Origin: Aquimarina amphilecti
GTDB taxonomy: Bacteria > Bacteroidota > Bacteroidia > Flavobacteriales > Flavobacteriaceae
DNA: 64,000 nt
Direction: 5' to 3'
NCBI RefSeq assembly: GCF_900109375.1
Contig: NZ_FOAB01000003.1
Span: 515,728 to 579,727, forward strand
In this document: positions 1 through 9,698 of the stretch, one piece after another
Layout: every line of letters starts with the position of its first letter
Position numbering within the stretch: position 1 is the first letter of the stretch
The notes under the pieces: generated by a model
The model's input: only the letters and a program-made list of their open reading frames with translations
Database searches by the model: none
Told to the model about the DNA's origin: nothing
Made by a program: the position numbers and the translations under genes

Positions 1-11
1 TCAAGCAAATG

Positions 12-719
12 ATGAAATACAATAGAATATTACTAAAATTATCAGGAGAAGCCCTGATGGGAGATCGTCAATACGGTATCGATCCTAAAAGACTAGCAGA
101 ATATGCTAACGAAATTAAGCAAATAACAAACAAAGGTGTAGAAGTTGCTATTGTTATAGGAGGTGGTAATATTTTTAGAGGTGTCGCAGGAGCCAGTAAA
201 GGTATGGACAGAGTACAAGCAGATCATATGGGAATGCTTGCTACAGTAATTAATGGACTAGCTTTACAAAGTGCCCTAGAAGATGCTGAAATTCCTACTA
301 GACTGCAATCAGCAATAAAAATTAATGAAGTAGCAGAGCCATTCATTAAAAGAAGAGCAATACGACACTTAGAAAAAGGAAGAGTTGTAATTTTTGGAGG
401 AGGAACAGGTAACCCATATTTCACAACGGACTCTGCAGCTGTATTAAGAGCAATAGAAATTAATGCAGATGTTATTCTTAAGGGAACAAGAGTAGATGGA
501 ATCTACACAGCAGATCCCGAAAAGGATTCTCAAGCTACTAAATTTGATTTTATTACATTTGATGATGTTTTAAGAAAAGGACTTAAGGTTATGGATACAA
601 CTGCCTTTACATTAAGTCAAGAAAATGAATTACCTATTATAGTTTTTGATATGAATAAAACTGGAAACCTATTAAAGGTTATTTCTGGTGAGTCTATCGG
701 AACAAAGGTAAATCTCTAA
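12..719 (+). CDS. pyrH: UMP kinase
   Basis: Uridylate kinase of the amino-acid-kinase fold, phosphorylating UMP to UDP with ATP in pyrimidine nucleotide synthesis (cytosol). The N-terminus has the family signature LLKLSGEAL, followed by the glycine loop [10 protein letters not shown], the [16 protein letters not shown] helix and the C-terminal nucleotide region [12 protein letters not shown]. At 235 aa it has the usual bacterial length. Two ATG codons are adjacent (9 and 12); I take the second because relatives normally start with a single Met before the KYNRILLK stretch. It is followed 57 bp later by frr, the very common pyrH-frr pair linking nucleotide supply and ribosome recycling. Assignment is near certain. 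Confidence 0.97.
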   Translation: MKYNRILLKLSGEALMGDRQYGIDPKRLAEYANEIKQITNKGVEVAIVIGGGNIFRGVAGASKGMDRVQADHMGMLATVINGLALQSALEDAEIPTRLQSAIKINEVAEPFIKRRAIRHLEKGRVVIFGGGTGNPYFTTDSAAVLRAIEINADVILKGTRVDGIYTADPEKDSQATKFDFITFDDVLRKGLKVMDTTAFTLSQENELPIIVFDMNKTGNLLKVISGESIGTKVNL

Positions 720-776
720 CAAAACAAAAGGTGGCTCGTTTTTTGATCAACTAATTAAGAAAAGAATTATATTAAG

Positions 777-1340
777 ATGAACGAAGAAGTAGATTTTATT
801 CTGGATTCAACTAAAGAATCTATGCAGGGTGCAATAGCCCATTTAGAAAAACAATTAATTGTTATAAGAGCTGGAAAAGCTTCTCCAGCTATGCTTAGCG
901 GTGTAATGGTTGAATATTACGGAAACCCTACACCATTAAATCAGGTAGGAAACGTAAATACGCCAGATGCTAGAACAATTACCATCCAACCATTCGAAAA
1001 ATCTCTAATTCAGGAAATCGAAAAAGCTATTCAGGTAGCGAATCTTGGTTTCAATCCTATGAACAATGGAGAGAGTGTTATCATTAGCGTACCTCCCTTG
1101 ACAGAAGAACGTCGTAGAGAACTAGTAAGACAAGCAAAAGCTGAAGCTGAAGATTCAAAAGTTGGTGTACGTAATGATCGGAAGAACGCTAATAATGAAA
1201 TAAAAAAATTAGAAAAAGATGGTCTATCGGAAGATATGGCCAAAAACACTGAATCAGATATTCAACAATTGACAGATAGTTATATCAAAAAAATTGATGA
1301 AATGTTATCTGTTAAAGAAAAAGAAATTATGACTGTATAA
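777..1340 (+). CDS. frr: Ribosome-recycling factor
   Basis: Ribosome-recycling factor, which with EF-G splits the post-termination ribosome. It has the RRF pattern: N-terminal helix, the GRAGKASPAML-like stretch (here IRAGKASPAML), the PLNQVGNV and TITIQPFEKSLIQEIEKAI segments of the beta domain, and the C-terminal helical arm with PPLTEERRRELVRQAK. Length 187 aa, normal for the family. It lies directly downstream of pyrH, probably co-transcribed, and is followed by a strong inverted repeat that likely ends the transcript. Confidence 0.97.
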   Translation: MNEEVDFILDSTKESMQGAIAHLEKQLIVIRAGKASPAMLSGVMVEYYGNPTPLNQVGNVNTPDARTITIQPFEKSLIQEIEKAIQVANLGFNPMNNGESVIISVPPLTEERRRELVRQAKAEAEDSKVGVRNDRKNANNEIKKLEKDGLSEDMAKNTESDIQQLTDSYIKKIDEMLSVKEKEIMTV

Positions 1341-1360
1341 TACTTTTTCGAAAAACAATA

Positions 1361-1400
1361 TTATACAAAAGTGTTTTGTTGACGAAACACTTTTGTATAA
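1361..1400 (+). terminator. 16-bp perfect inverted repeat after frr
   Basis: Left arm 1361-1376 and right arm 1385-1400 are perfectly complementary (16 bp) around an 8-nt loop. It lies 20 bp after the frr stop, as expected of a terminator, but there is no T-run after the right arm. The next gene begins only 28 bp further on, so it could equally be a 5' leader hairpin of that gene. Confidence 0.6.
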
Positions 1401-1428
1401 CTTCAATTACTATGAATCAAATCGGATA

Positions 1429-3870
1429 ATGCAAAACAAACTCTTCTGTTTATTATTTTTTACTCACTTTGTTGTACTATCTCAAATTAGCATTACCGGA
1501 AAAGTAATTGACCAAAGCACCAACCAACCCTTACCATTTGCTACTGTAAAAACTGATCATAATACGTATGCATTAACTTCATCAACTGGAGAATTTGTAA
1601 TACGATGTGAGAGCTATCCAATAAAGCTAACTGTTAGCTACATAGGGTATAACACCAAGAATTTCTCTATTAAATCGGAAGATATCGTTAAAGTAGAAAT
1701 ACAGCTTTCCCCTAAATCAGAGAATCTAGAAACGGTAAAAATTGACATCCCAGGAAGCGTTGCTTCTAACATCATCAAAGAAGCTATTAACAATAAAATA
1801 AAAAATAATCCAAACAAGGCTTTAAAGAGTTATAGCTACAGAACTTATAACAAATTTAAAATTACAGAAGACAACCAAGCTAGATTTGAAACTCCTGATA
1901 CCACAGGAGTAGATATGGAAAAGATTTTTAATGATGCACATTCTTTTCTCTCAGAAAAAGTAAGTTTACACGAGTTCAACAAGGGCCGTGATGAAAAAGA
2001 AACCGTTCTTGCTTCAAGAATGACAGGTTTTAACAAGCCCGTTTACAATGTTTTAGGCATCAAAATTCAGTCTAACTCGCTGTACAAAGAAAATTATGTA
2101 ATATTTAATAATAGGTACGCAGGCCCACTATCTAACCGCGCTCTTAAAAATTATTACTATAAAGTTTTAGATACTACACAAGGAAAAAGGCCTGCATATG
2201 TAATTTTGTTTCAACCTAGAAGATCTAAAAAAATTGCTGGTTTAGAGGGTGTTTTATATTTAGATATGGAGACACTTGCTATCCAAAAAGCAATTGCAGA
2301 ATTAAGAGGCGAACTTAATGTTTTAGTGAAACATAATTTCAAATATAATTCTGAAGAAAAATTATGGTTTCCACTGAATCAAGAAGTTACAATAAGACCT
2401 GGCATTGGAAAACAAAAAGTAACTTTGTTTGGAGGACAAATATCAGTTGGTAGATTAGGGAATGACAAGAAAAGTTTTACTGGCAATAATGATTTTCTAA
2501 TTTCCAAAACAGACTTCTTTGATTACAATACAACAAAAGATATCAAAATTAAACTACAACAATCTGCTATAGAAATAGATCCCGAAGCCACTACCAGGGA
2601 TGAAGATTATTGGAACCAATATCGCACAAGCGCAATTACCGCAAAGGACTTAAAATCCTTCCCTATAATAGACAGTATCGTTCAGGCACAAAACATAGAA
2701 CGAAGAATTGATGTAATTCAAAGTTTCAATATTGGATATTATCCTGTTGGTTTTTTTGACTTTGACCTGACCTATCCTATAAAATATAATAATTTCGAGG
2801 GTCTACGTCTGGGAATTGGAGGTTTAACGAATAAAAAGTTTTCTAAACGATTTCGTACCGAAGGTTATTTAGTTTATGGGTTTAGAGATGGTAGGTTTAA
2901 GTTTGGACTTGGCGGAGGTGTTTTACTCAATAAAGATTCTGGGTCCTGGCTAAACGTGAATTACACAGACGATCTTAAGGAAGTAGGAAGTTTCTTTTAT
3001 CTAACAGATAGGCGTGTTTATTCCTTATTCGAACCACGTCTAGTGAATATTGATTTTTATTACAAGCATAGGACTTGGAGTACAAGCTTACAACATAGAA
3101 TTTTACCTAAATTATTATCTGAAACTCAATTTTCTGTAAGCAATATTGATCAAACAGGAGGCTATACGTATCTTGACAATGGTAATTCTTTCTCCCGTTA
3201 CAAAACAGCAGAGTCCACAATTGCACTTAGATGGAGTCCTTTTAGTAAGTTCTTAAAAACACCAAACGGTTTTAAAGAAATACAAGACGGGTATCCAAAA
3301 ATAACAGCTCAATACACTCAAGGGTACAAAGGAATATTTGACAGTGATTTTAATTATAGCAAGATCGGGGTCAAAGCGGAGTACATTATTAATCGTCTTA
3401 ACCAATCTAGTACTAGCCTACTCTTAGAAGCAGACATTGCTAGTGGTGATGTCCCATTAACACATTTATATCACGCATATCCAAATGCTCCAACAAAAGA
3501 AACTGTTTTTCAGAGATTTTCTGTTGCTGGTCGTAGAAGTTTTGAAACCATGTATTTTAGTGAGTTTTTTAGCGATAGATTAGCTACTCTACAAATAAGA
3601 CACAGACTAAGGCCATTTAAAATATCTAGTTGGTTTAAGCCGGAAATGGTTTTAATCACCAGGTACGCTATTGGAGATGTAAGTAATCGAGACAAGCACC
3701 AAGGTGTTGATTTCAATTCTTTACAACAAGGATATCAGGAATCTGGATTTGAAATCAATAAACTTTTTGCTGGTTTTGGATTAAGTTTTGCTTATAGATA
3801 TGGTGCGTATCATCTACCAAAACTAGAAGACAACATTGCTTTCAAATTTACATTTTACTTAAAGCTTTAA
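1429..3870 (+). CDS. DUF5686/carboxypeptidase-regulatory-like outer-membrane protein
   Basis: Secreted protein of 813 aa. A signal peptide (about residues 1-19, ending at ...FVVLSQ) is followed by a carboxypeptidase-regulatory-like beta-sandwich (about 20-100: ITGKVIDQSTNQPLPFATV), a linker and a long DUF5686-type region predicted to end as an outer-membrane beta-barrel (alternating aromatic strands, last residues FKFTFYLKL). The reading frame extends upstream to a TTG at 1393, but that lies inside a strong hairpin and would place 12 extra residues ahead of the signal peptide, so the ATG at 1429 is preferred. Function of DUF5686 proteins is unknown; they are common in Flavobacteria. No operon partner is evident. 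Confidence 0.85.
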   Translation: MQNKLFCLLFFTHFVVLSQISITGKVIDQSTNQPLPFATVKTDHNTYALTSSTGEFVIRCESYPIKLTVSYIGYNTKNFSIKSEDIVKVEIQLSPKSENLETVKIDIPGSVASNIIKEAINNKIKNNPNKALKSYSYRTYNKFKITEDNQARFETPDTTGVDMEKIFNDAHSFLSEKVSLHEFNKGRDEKETVLASRMTGFNKPVYNVLGIKIQSNSLYKENYVIFNNRYAGPLSNRALKNYYYKVLDTTQGKRPAYVILFQPRRSKKIAGLEGVLYLDMETLAIQKAIAELRGELNVLVKHNFKYNSEEKLWFPLNQEVTIRPGIGKQKVTLFGGQISVGRLGNDKKSFTGNNDFLISKTDFFDYNTTKDIKIKLQQSAIEIDPEATTRDEDYWNQYRTSAITAKDLKSFPIIDSIVQAQNIERRIDVIQSFNIGYYPVGFFDFDLTYPIKYNNFEGLRLGIGGLTNKKFSKRFRTEGYLVYGFRDGRFKFGLGGGVLLNKDSGSWLNVNYTDDLKEVGSFFYLTDRRVYSLFEPRLVNIDFYYKHRTWSTSLQHRILPKLLSETQFSVSNIDQTGGYTYLDNGNSFSRYKTAESTIALRWSPFSKFLKTPNGFKEIQDGYPKITAQYTQGYKGIFDSDFNYSKIGVKAEYIINRLNQSSTSLLLEADIASGDVPLTHLYHAYPNAPTKETVFQRFSVAGRRSFETMYFSEFFSDRLATLQIRHRLRPFKISSWFKPEMVLITRYAIGDVSNRDKHQGVDFNSLQQGYQESGFEINKLFAGFGLSFAYRYGAYHLPKLEDNIAFKFTFYLKL

Positions 3871-3930
3871 TACATTATTATTTATTCATTTTCTTTTGAA
3901 TATTTTTTAAGTATTAAAACCTCAAATTCT

Positions 3931-3938
3931 TACATTTG
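3931..3938 (+). promoter_or_regulatory. TAnnTTTG -7 element before the MMPL exporter
   Basis: TACATTTG fits the Bacteroidetes primary sigma factor -7 consensus TAnnTTTG and lies 17 bp before the ATG of the exporter gene. No well-placed TTG -33 box was found, so this is a tentative call. Confidence 0.4.
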
Positions 3939-3955
3939 CACAAGGAAAATAGAGA

Positions 3956-6373
3956 ATGGCAAAGTTATTAACTTTCGGGTTTTGGAATACATTAGCTGGA
4001 ATTATACTCCGTAATAGAGCAGCTATATTTATCATTATTATTGGAATAACCGTTTTTCTCGGTTTTCAATGGAAAAACATGCGGTTTTCTTTTACCGAAG
4101 CAAACCTTCTTCCGGATGATCATGAAGTAAATATTAAGTATCAGGAATTTCTAGAGAAATTTGGAGATGAAGGTAACCTTATTGTCATGGCTGTAAATGA
4201 TAGCTCTCTATTTACACCAACAAAATTAAAGGCTTGGAATGACTTTAATAATTCGTTCAAACAATATAGTGAGATTGACCTAGTAATCTCTATAAGTGAT
4301 CTAAAAACACTTGAAAAAAAGGATAAACCTGCCAGATTTGAGCTGGTATCTTTTATAAAAGATAGTATATATACTGATAAAAAAGTTTTAGAGTACAAAG
4401 AAGAACTGTTTAACAAACTTCCTTTTTATGAAGGTCTAATCTACAGTAATAAATCGAACACAATACAAAGTGCAATTTATTTAAATAAGGATATTGTTAA
4501 TACGATTGTTAGAAAAAAGTTCATTGAAAACACCCTAAATCCCAGGATTAAAGAGTTTGAGGAAAAATTCGGTATGGATGTAAAGGTTTCTGGAATGCCG
4601 TATATCAGAACTATGAATTCTCAAAACATAATGGATGAGATTCAAATATTCATTCTAGCAGCACTACTAGTTACCTCACTAATTTTCTTTTTCTTTTTCA
4701 GATCTTTCAGAGCGACTTTCATTTCAATGACTGCAGTAATCATTGGTGTTATGTGGGCATTTGGGCTATTAGGCTTATTAGAATATGAAATTACAGTTCT
4801 TACTGCTATTATTCCTCCGCTAGTAATCGTTATCGGGATTCCAAACTGTATTTTTTTAATAAACAAATACCAACAAGAAATAAAAAAACACGGTAATAAA
4901 GCTAAATCATTACAACGTGTTATTACCAAAGTCGGGAATGCCACCTTGATGACCAACGTTACTACTGCCGCCGGTTTTGCAACCTTCGCCTTAACGGAAA
5001 GCAAACTACTAAAGGAGTTTGGTATCGTAGCAGCAATAAATATAATTGCGCTATTTATATTATGCTTATTAGTAATTACGATTATCTACAGCTACATGCC
5101 TCAACCAAAAGAAAGGCATTTAAAACATCTAGGTAAGAGATGGGTTGAGCGACTTGTAAACTGGATGGAGCACGCCGTTAAAAACCGTAGAATTACTATA
5201 TATACTTCCTCTGTAATTATATTAATTGCAAGCATCATAGGTATTTATACAATTAAAGTTTCTGGAAGTTTACTAGAAGACATGCCTAAATCAGCTGGTT
5301 TTTTCCAAGATATCCAATTTTTTGAAGATGAATTTGATGGCATCATGCCCTTGGAGATATTAATTAATACCAAGCGCAAACAAGGAGTTCTAAAACTGCC
5401 TACATTACGTAGAATGGAACAACTAGGAGAATTGATTGAAGAAACACCAGAATTATCCAAACCAATATCTATAGTCAATTTAGTAAAATACGCTAAGCAG
5501 ACTTATTATAATGGAAACCCAAAGTACTATCAATTACCAACAAGTCAAGAACGTAATTTCATTCTACCATATGCCAAAAGCTTCGAATCAGAGGCTGGAG
5601 CTATGAACAGTTATGTAGATTCAACAGGGCAATATGCTAGAATCACTACATTTATGAAGGATGTGGGTACCGAAGAAATGGAAAGAATAGAAGCCAATTT
5701 AGCTCCAAAGCTAGAAAAACTATTCCCAAAAGATAGATACGAAGTTACATTTACTGGTAAAGCATTAATATTTCAGAAAGGAACCACTTATTTAGTCTGG
5801 AACCTTATATTCTCTTTAGGATTAGCAATTGTACTGATTGCTCTTTTTATGGCTTGGATGTTTAGATCGTTTAAAATGATTATTATCTCATTGATTCCAA
5901 ACCTTCTACCTCTCCTTATGACAGCAGGTTTAATGGGCTTTTTAGGCGTTCCAATAAAACCTTCTACTATATTAGTTTTCAGTATAGCTTTTGGTATCTC
6001 TGTAGATGATACTATTCATTTCTTAGCCAAATACAGGCAAGAATTAAAATCAAATCACTGGAGGATTCGTAAATCAGTTTTTGCTGCTCTTAAAGAAACA
6101 GGTGTCAGTATGTTTTACACCTCTACGGTTTTATTCTTTGGTTTCTCTGTATTTATGATTTCAAGTTTTGGTGGAACCAAAGCATTAGGAGGATTAGTAT
6201 CAGCGACATTACTCTTCGCAATGTTAGCTAACCTTCTACTACTCCCATCCTTATTACTTTCTTTAGAACGAAGTATAGCCAACAAAAAGACTTTGAAAGA
6301 ACCTGCTCTGAAAATCATAGCAAGTGATGATGAACTTCTTGAAGAAGAGGAAGAAAAAGAACAACAGCAATAA
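3956..6373 (+). CDS. RND/MMPL-family exporter
   Basis: Inner-membrane protein of 805 aa with two similar halves, each one transmembrane helix, a large periplasmic loop and a block of about five helices (TM about 22-40, then 225-390; second half about 415-435 and 640-790). This is the 12-TM layout of the RND superfamily MMPL/SSD branch, which moves lipids, hopanoids or hydrophobic compounds using the proton gradient. The last block has the conserved acidic pair in FGISVDDTIHF (Asp684-Asp685), the likely proton relay. The C-terminus is a charged tail rich in Glu and Gln. Substrate cannot be told. It stands alone between a promoter-like element and a long non-coding region. Confidence 0.88.
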   Translation: MAKLLTFGFWNTLAGIILRNRAAIFIIIIGITVFLGFQWKNMRFSFTEANLLPDDHEVNIKYQEFLEKFGDEGNLIVMAVNDSSLFTPTKLKAWNDFNNSFKQYSEIDLVISISDLKTLEKKDKPARFELVSFIKDSIYTDKKVLEYKEELFNKLPFYEGLIYSNKSNTIQSAIYLNKDIVNTIVRKKFIENTLNPRIKEFEEKFGMDVKVSGMPYIRTMNSQNIMDEIQIFILAALLVTSLIFFFFFRSFRATFISMTAVIIGVMWAFGLLGLLEYEITVLTAIIPPLVIVIGIPNCIFLINKYQQEIKKHGNKAKSLQRVITKVGNATLMTNVTTAAGFATFALTESKLLKEFGIVAAINIIALFILCLLVITIIYSYMPQPKERHLKHLGKRWVERLVNWMEHAVKNRRITIYTSSVIILIASIIGIYTIKVSGSLLEDMPKSAGFFQDIQFFEDEFDGIMPLEILINTKRKQGVLKLPTLRRMEQLGELIEETPELSKPISIVNLVKYAKQTYYNGNPKYYQLPTSQERNFILPYAKSFESEAGAMNSYVDSTGQYARITTFMKDVGTEEMERIEANLAPKLEKLFPKDRYEVTFTGKALIFQKGTTYLVWNLIFSLGLAIVLIALFMAWMFRSFKMIIISLIPNLLPLLMTAGLMGFLGVPIKPSTILVFSIAFGISVDDTIHFLAKYRQELKSNHWRIRKSVFAALKETGVSMFYTSTVLFFGFSVFMISSFGGTKALGGLVSATLLFAMLANLLLLPSLLLSLERSIANKKTLKEPALKIIASDDELLEEEEEKEQQQ

Positions 6374-6405
6374 TATTATTCCATACATTTTTACTTCAAA
6401 AAAGA

Positions 6406-6431
6406 AGTCTCACTAGTAAACTAGCGAGACT
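6406..6431. terminator. Dyad after the exporter gene
   Basis: 12-bp arms (6406-6417 and 6420-6431) with a single G-T type mismatch and a 2-nt centre. It lies 33 bp after the stop codon. There is no T-run on the plus side, so termination is a guess; on the minus side a T-rich stretch follows. Confidence 0.4.
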
Positions 6432-6470
6432 CCGTGTAAGATAGATTACCCCAAAACCTATCGAACTAAA

Positions 6471-6563
6471 CTTAACGTAAACACAATCGTCATAATTGCA
6501 TATGCAATATACATCCCCTTTTTGTATTTTGAAACCCATTCAAGGGGGGGATTTCCCCCTTTC
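6471..6563. repeat. Compound G/C-tract motif, copy A
   Basis: CTTAACGTAA (6471-6480), then CCCCTTTTT (6515-6523), then a G7 run (6544-6550) facing TTTCCCCCTTT (6552-6562). In this AT-rich sequence such G/C tracts stand out. The same elements recur in the same order at 38655-38725. Function unknown. Confidence 0.45.
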
Positions 6564-6891
6564 GATAAAATAAACAAAGGTTTAACTTTTTTTTTGTAAT
6601 CTAAATTTTAAATAAAAAACACCAAATCATTGATTTTAAATATTTTATGTAATATTTTTATGTAGGAATTTTTATTCATTTTCACATTAAAAGCATTAAA
6701 AAAAACTATTTTTTCCCCGAAAAAGTATTCTTTTACGGTTTTTACATAGAATTACTCTAGAAAAAACCGTCGGATTCTATAACCAGTTAAAATGACATAA
6801 TTTTTGTAATCCCTAAAAAATGAAAATACCCATCAATAGAATTTAAGTTTTTTTTGAAGAGCAAGACTATGCATCAATTCGATTAAAAATT

Positions 6892-6899
6892 TATCTTTG
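6892..6899 (+). promoter_or_regulatory. TAnnTTTG -7 element before asnS
   Basis: TATCTTTG matches the Bacteroidetes TAnnTTTG consensus. It would give a 5' leader of about 150 nt for asnS. No clear -33 TTG is seen at the expected spacing. Confidence 0.4.
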
Positions 6900-7057
6900 C
6901 TACCTTGAATTTTTATATTGACAATACAGAAGAAATTAAAATTTAAGTAGTTCCTAATAAGCTGAAGAAACAAAAAAATGGCGCAACGTTATTATTAGTT
7001 AAATAATAACGTATGTGCATTACATCAAATAGATGTAAAATATATAAAATAAAATTG

Positions 7058-8500
7058 ATGAAACATACCAAAGTAATAGACGTACTACAAAGTGACAAAC
7101 TATTGCAGCCTGTCTGTGTAAAAGGATGGGTTCGTTCTTTTCGTAATGATCGTTTTATAGCGATAAATGACGGATCAACAATTAATAATATTCAATGTGT
7201 AATTGAAGATAACACTATAGATGCTTCGGTTACAGAAAAAATAAATATCGGAGCTGCTCTTTCTATTATTGGGACACTTACAGAAAGTGAAGGTAAAGGC
7301 CAACGTGTAGAAATAAAAGCTACAAATATTGAAATTGAGGGTGAAGCTGATTCTGAAGAATTGAAACGAACTATTCTCTCTCCCAAACGTCACAGTTTAG
7401 AAAAACTAAGAGAGCAAGCCCATCTTAGAGTTCGTACTAATACATTTGGAGCAATTATGCGTATGCGATCAAAATTATCGTTCGCTATTCATGAATATTT
7501 TCAAAAAAACGATTTTTATTATGTTCACACTCCGGTAATCACAAAAAGTGATGCAGAAGGTGCAGGGGAAGCTTTTAAAGTAACCAATCTGGATCTTAAT
7601 AATGTACCAAAGGATGAAAACGGTAAAGTAGATTACAAACAAGACTTCTTTGGTGGCGAAACCAATCTTACCGTATCTGGTCAATTAGAAGCCGAAACGT
7701 ATGCTATGGGATTAGGACAGGTTTATACTTTTGGACCTACTTTTAGAGCGGAGAATTCCAATACCTCACGTCATCTTGCAGAATTCTGGATGGTAGAACC
7801 AGAAGTTGCTTTTTGTGATTTAGATGGTAACATGGATTTAGCAGAGGATTTTATAAAATATGTAATCCAATTTGTTTTAGATAATTGCCAGGATGATCTT
7901 GCATTTTTAGAAGATCGTCTTGCGCAGGAAGATAAGCAAAAACCTCAAGCTGAAAGAGCAGAAATGCCACTTAGAGATAAATTAAGGTTTGTTTTAGAAA
8001 ATAATTTCAAACGAGTAAGTTATACCGAAGCTATCGAAATTTTGAAAAACTCTAAGCCAAATAAGAAGAAGAAGTTTAAATTTCCAATTAACGAATGGGG
8101 TGCAGATTTACAGAGTGAACATGAACGCTTTTTAGTAGAGAAACACTTTAAGTGTCCTGTTATATTATTTGATTATCCTGCTGACATTAAATCTTTTTAT
8201 ATGAGACTTAATGAAGATGGTAAAACTGTTCGTGCTATGGATATTTTATTTCCAGGGATTGGAGAGATCGTAGGTGGGTCACAACGTGAAGAAAGACTTG
8301 ATGTCCTTAAAGAAAAAATGGCTGCCTTAAATATTCCTGAAGAAGAGTTATGGTGGTATTTAGACACTCGTCGTTTTGGAACTTGTAAACACAGTGGTTT
8401 TGGATTAGGTTTTGAAAGACTAGTGTTATTTGTTACTGGAATGGGTAATATCAGAGATGTAATTCCTTATCCAAGAACTCCATTAAACGCTGAATTTTAA
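7058..8500 (+). CDS. asnS: Asparagine-tRNA ligase
   Basis: Class II aminoacyl-tRNA synthetase charging tRNA-Asn, 480 aa. An N-terminal OB-fold anticodon-binding domain (about residues 1-115, VKGWVRSFRNDRFIAINDGS) precedes the catalytic core with motif 2 (TFRAENSNTSRHLAEFWMVEPE region) and motif 3 (SGFGLGFERLVLFVTG) near the C-terminus. The insertion between the motifs is typical of AsnRS. The start at 7058 (MKHTKVIDVL) is preferred over an upstream in-frame ATG at 7013, whose 15 residues are unlike the family. It converges with a minus-strand gene whose stop lies 6 bp away. Confidence 0.97.
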   Translation: MKHTKVIDVLQSDKLLQPVCVKGWVRSFRNDRFIAINDGSTINNIQCVIEDNTIDASVTEKINIGAALSIIGTLTESEGKGQRVEIKATNIEIEGEADSEELKRTILSPKRHSLEKLREQAHLRVRTNTFGAIMRMRSKLSFAIHEYFQKNDFYYVHTPVITKSDAEGAGEAFKVTNLDLNNVPKDENGKVDYKQDFFGGETNLTVSGQLEAETYAMGLGQVYTFGPTFRAENSNTSRHLAEFWMVEPEVAFCDLDGNMDLAEDFIKYVIQFVLDNCQDDLAFLEDRLAQEDKQKPQAERAEMPLRDKLRFVLENNFKRVSYTEAIEILKNSKPNKKKKFKFPINEWGADLQSEHERFLVEKHFKCPVILFDYPADIKSFYMRLNEDGKTVRAMDILFPGIGEIVGGSQREERLDVLKEKMAALNIPEEELWWYLDTRRFGTCKHSGFGLGFERLVLFVTGMGNIRDVIPYPRTPLNAEF

Positions 8501-8506
8501 GCATAG

Positions 8507-9088
8507 TTAATTCCTATGTTTCTTTAATAAAATCTCAGAAATTAGATCATAAATCACTTTTTGATTAGCATCTAGTTTCTGAGATTTATTTTTTGCTTTT
8601 TGTATTTTTTCGTAATGTGGAACCTTTCCTGTTTCGGCCAATAGCCCCATCGCATCTTCAAAAAAACCATCCAAAATAGGCATTACATACTCACTCTTAG
8701 TATTGGTATCTCTAAGATGAATAAACTTTTTAGTATATGCTAAAAACATCTGAGGGTATTTAGCAAAAGTAATGATCGCCTCAATAAAGTTTTTCTTTAC
8801 CTCATCCGAGTTAACTGAACTTCTAAATTTCAGCTTCGTATTATCGATATGTTTTAATGTATATAAAAGAGTACTCTCTTTAATAAAATTACCATAATCG
8901 TTTTCAGAATGGTAATATATCTCCATGCCCACATTCGTATTTATTATAAGCACCTCATCTCCTATACTATCTTTTAGAAAAGATTCAAAAGTAACCACTG
9001 TTAACGAAGACATTAGTAAACGCCTTTTTATATCCGTAGAACGTATATTAACCGATTTTATATGTTGTATAATAGAATTAATACTCAC
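8507..9088 (-). CDS. Unknown protein coupled to an ankyrin protein
   Basis: 193 aa, no family recognised. It is soluble-looking, with a mixed alpha/beta N-terminus (a strand-rich stretch around VTFESFLKDSIGDEVLIINTNVG) and a helical, lysine-rich C-terminus. It begins with GTG and shares one base with the TAG stop of the upstream ankyrin-repeat gene, so it is almost certainly translationally coupled to it. The tight pairing suggests that the two proteins act together, possibly as partner and scaffold, but nothing in the sequence shows an activity. Confidence 0.75.
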   Translation of the reverse strand: MSINSIIQHIKSVNIRSTDIKRRLLMSSLTVVTFESFLKDSIGDEVLIINTNVGMEIYYHSENDYGNFIKESTLLYTLKHIDNTKLKFRSSVNSDEVKKNFIEAIITFAKYPQMFLAYTKKFIHLRDTNTKSEYVMPILDGFFEDAMGLLAETGKVPHYEKIQKAKNKSQKLDANQKVIYDLISEILLKKHRN

Positions 9089-9552
9089 TAGATTACGTTC
9101 AATAATTCTGAGAAATCAATCCCTTGATTCTTAGCATGCATCTCCGCTGTATACCCCTTATTATCTTTTACATTTACATCTGCTCCCTTTTTAATCAATA
9201 ATTTTATAATTTCTTTCTGACCAAAAGTTGCTGCAAATATTAAAGCAGTAGCATCATTGTAACTTTTAATATCTACATCTGCACCCGAAGTAATTAATAA
9301 TTCTGCGATTTCATAGTGTCCTTTAAAACACACGCCCATTAGAGCAGTATTTCCTGATGCATCTTGTTCATTTATATTAGGGTTATAACTAATAATAAGT
9401 TTGGCAATATCAAGAAACCCATAATAAGTAGATAATAAAAGAGGTGTAGATCCCCTTTGATCCTTTGTATTAACTAAACTACTATCTTTCGTAAGAAAGC
9501 TTTGAACACCTTCTAAATTACCTGATCTGATCGCATCAAAAATTGTATCCAT
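9088..9552 (-). CDS. Ankyrin-repeat protein
   Basis: 154 aa made almost entirely of about four ankyrin repeats. The repeat cores read GSTPLLLSTYYGFLDIAKLII, GNTALMGVCFKGHYEIAELLITSGADVDIK and DATALIFAATFGQKEIIKLLIKKGADVNVK with intervening Asn/Asp-rich turns (each quoted segment is a helix pair). No signal peptide is present, so it is probably a cytosolic protein-binding module. Its stop codon overlaps the GTG start of the downstream unknown gene, indicating a two-gene operon. Confidence 0.88.
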   Translation of the reverse strand: MDTIFDAIRSGNLEGVQSFLTKDSSLVNTKDQRGSTPLLLSTYYGFLDIAKLIISYNPNINEQDASGNTALMGVCFKGHYEIAELLITSGADVDIKSYNDATALIFAATFGQKEIIKLLIKKGADVNVKDNKGYTAEMHAKNQGIDFSELLNVI

Positions 9553-9698
9553 TGAAATAAAGTTGCAATAATTTTAACATCTAAGCTTAAATCGCTTAAT
9601 AACGATTGAAGATATCAAAAAAAAAATCAGCAACATTCTAATTAGGAGAAATTTATAATTTCACAGCCAGAACTTATCCAAAAACCTGTTTTCACGTA

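Larger units (their letters stand above)
6374..7057. other. Long non-coding region before asnS
   Basis: 684 bp without a credible gene. It contains a 12-bp near-perfect dyad at 6406-6431 just after the exporter gene, a CTTAACGTAA box at 6471-6480, a C-tract at 6515-6518, a G7/C5 dyad at 6543-6561, two overlapping inverted repeats at 6735-6780, and a TAnnTTTG promoter element at 6892-6899. The frame of asnS stays open back to 7013, but the extra residues do not match the family. Confidence 0.6.

Noticed and set aside
1393..1428. TTG start giving a longer DUF5686 protein
   Set aside because: It lies inside a hairpin and spoils the signal peptide; the ATG at 1429 is better.
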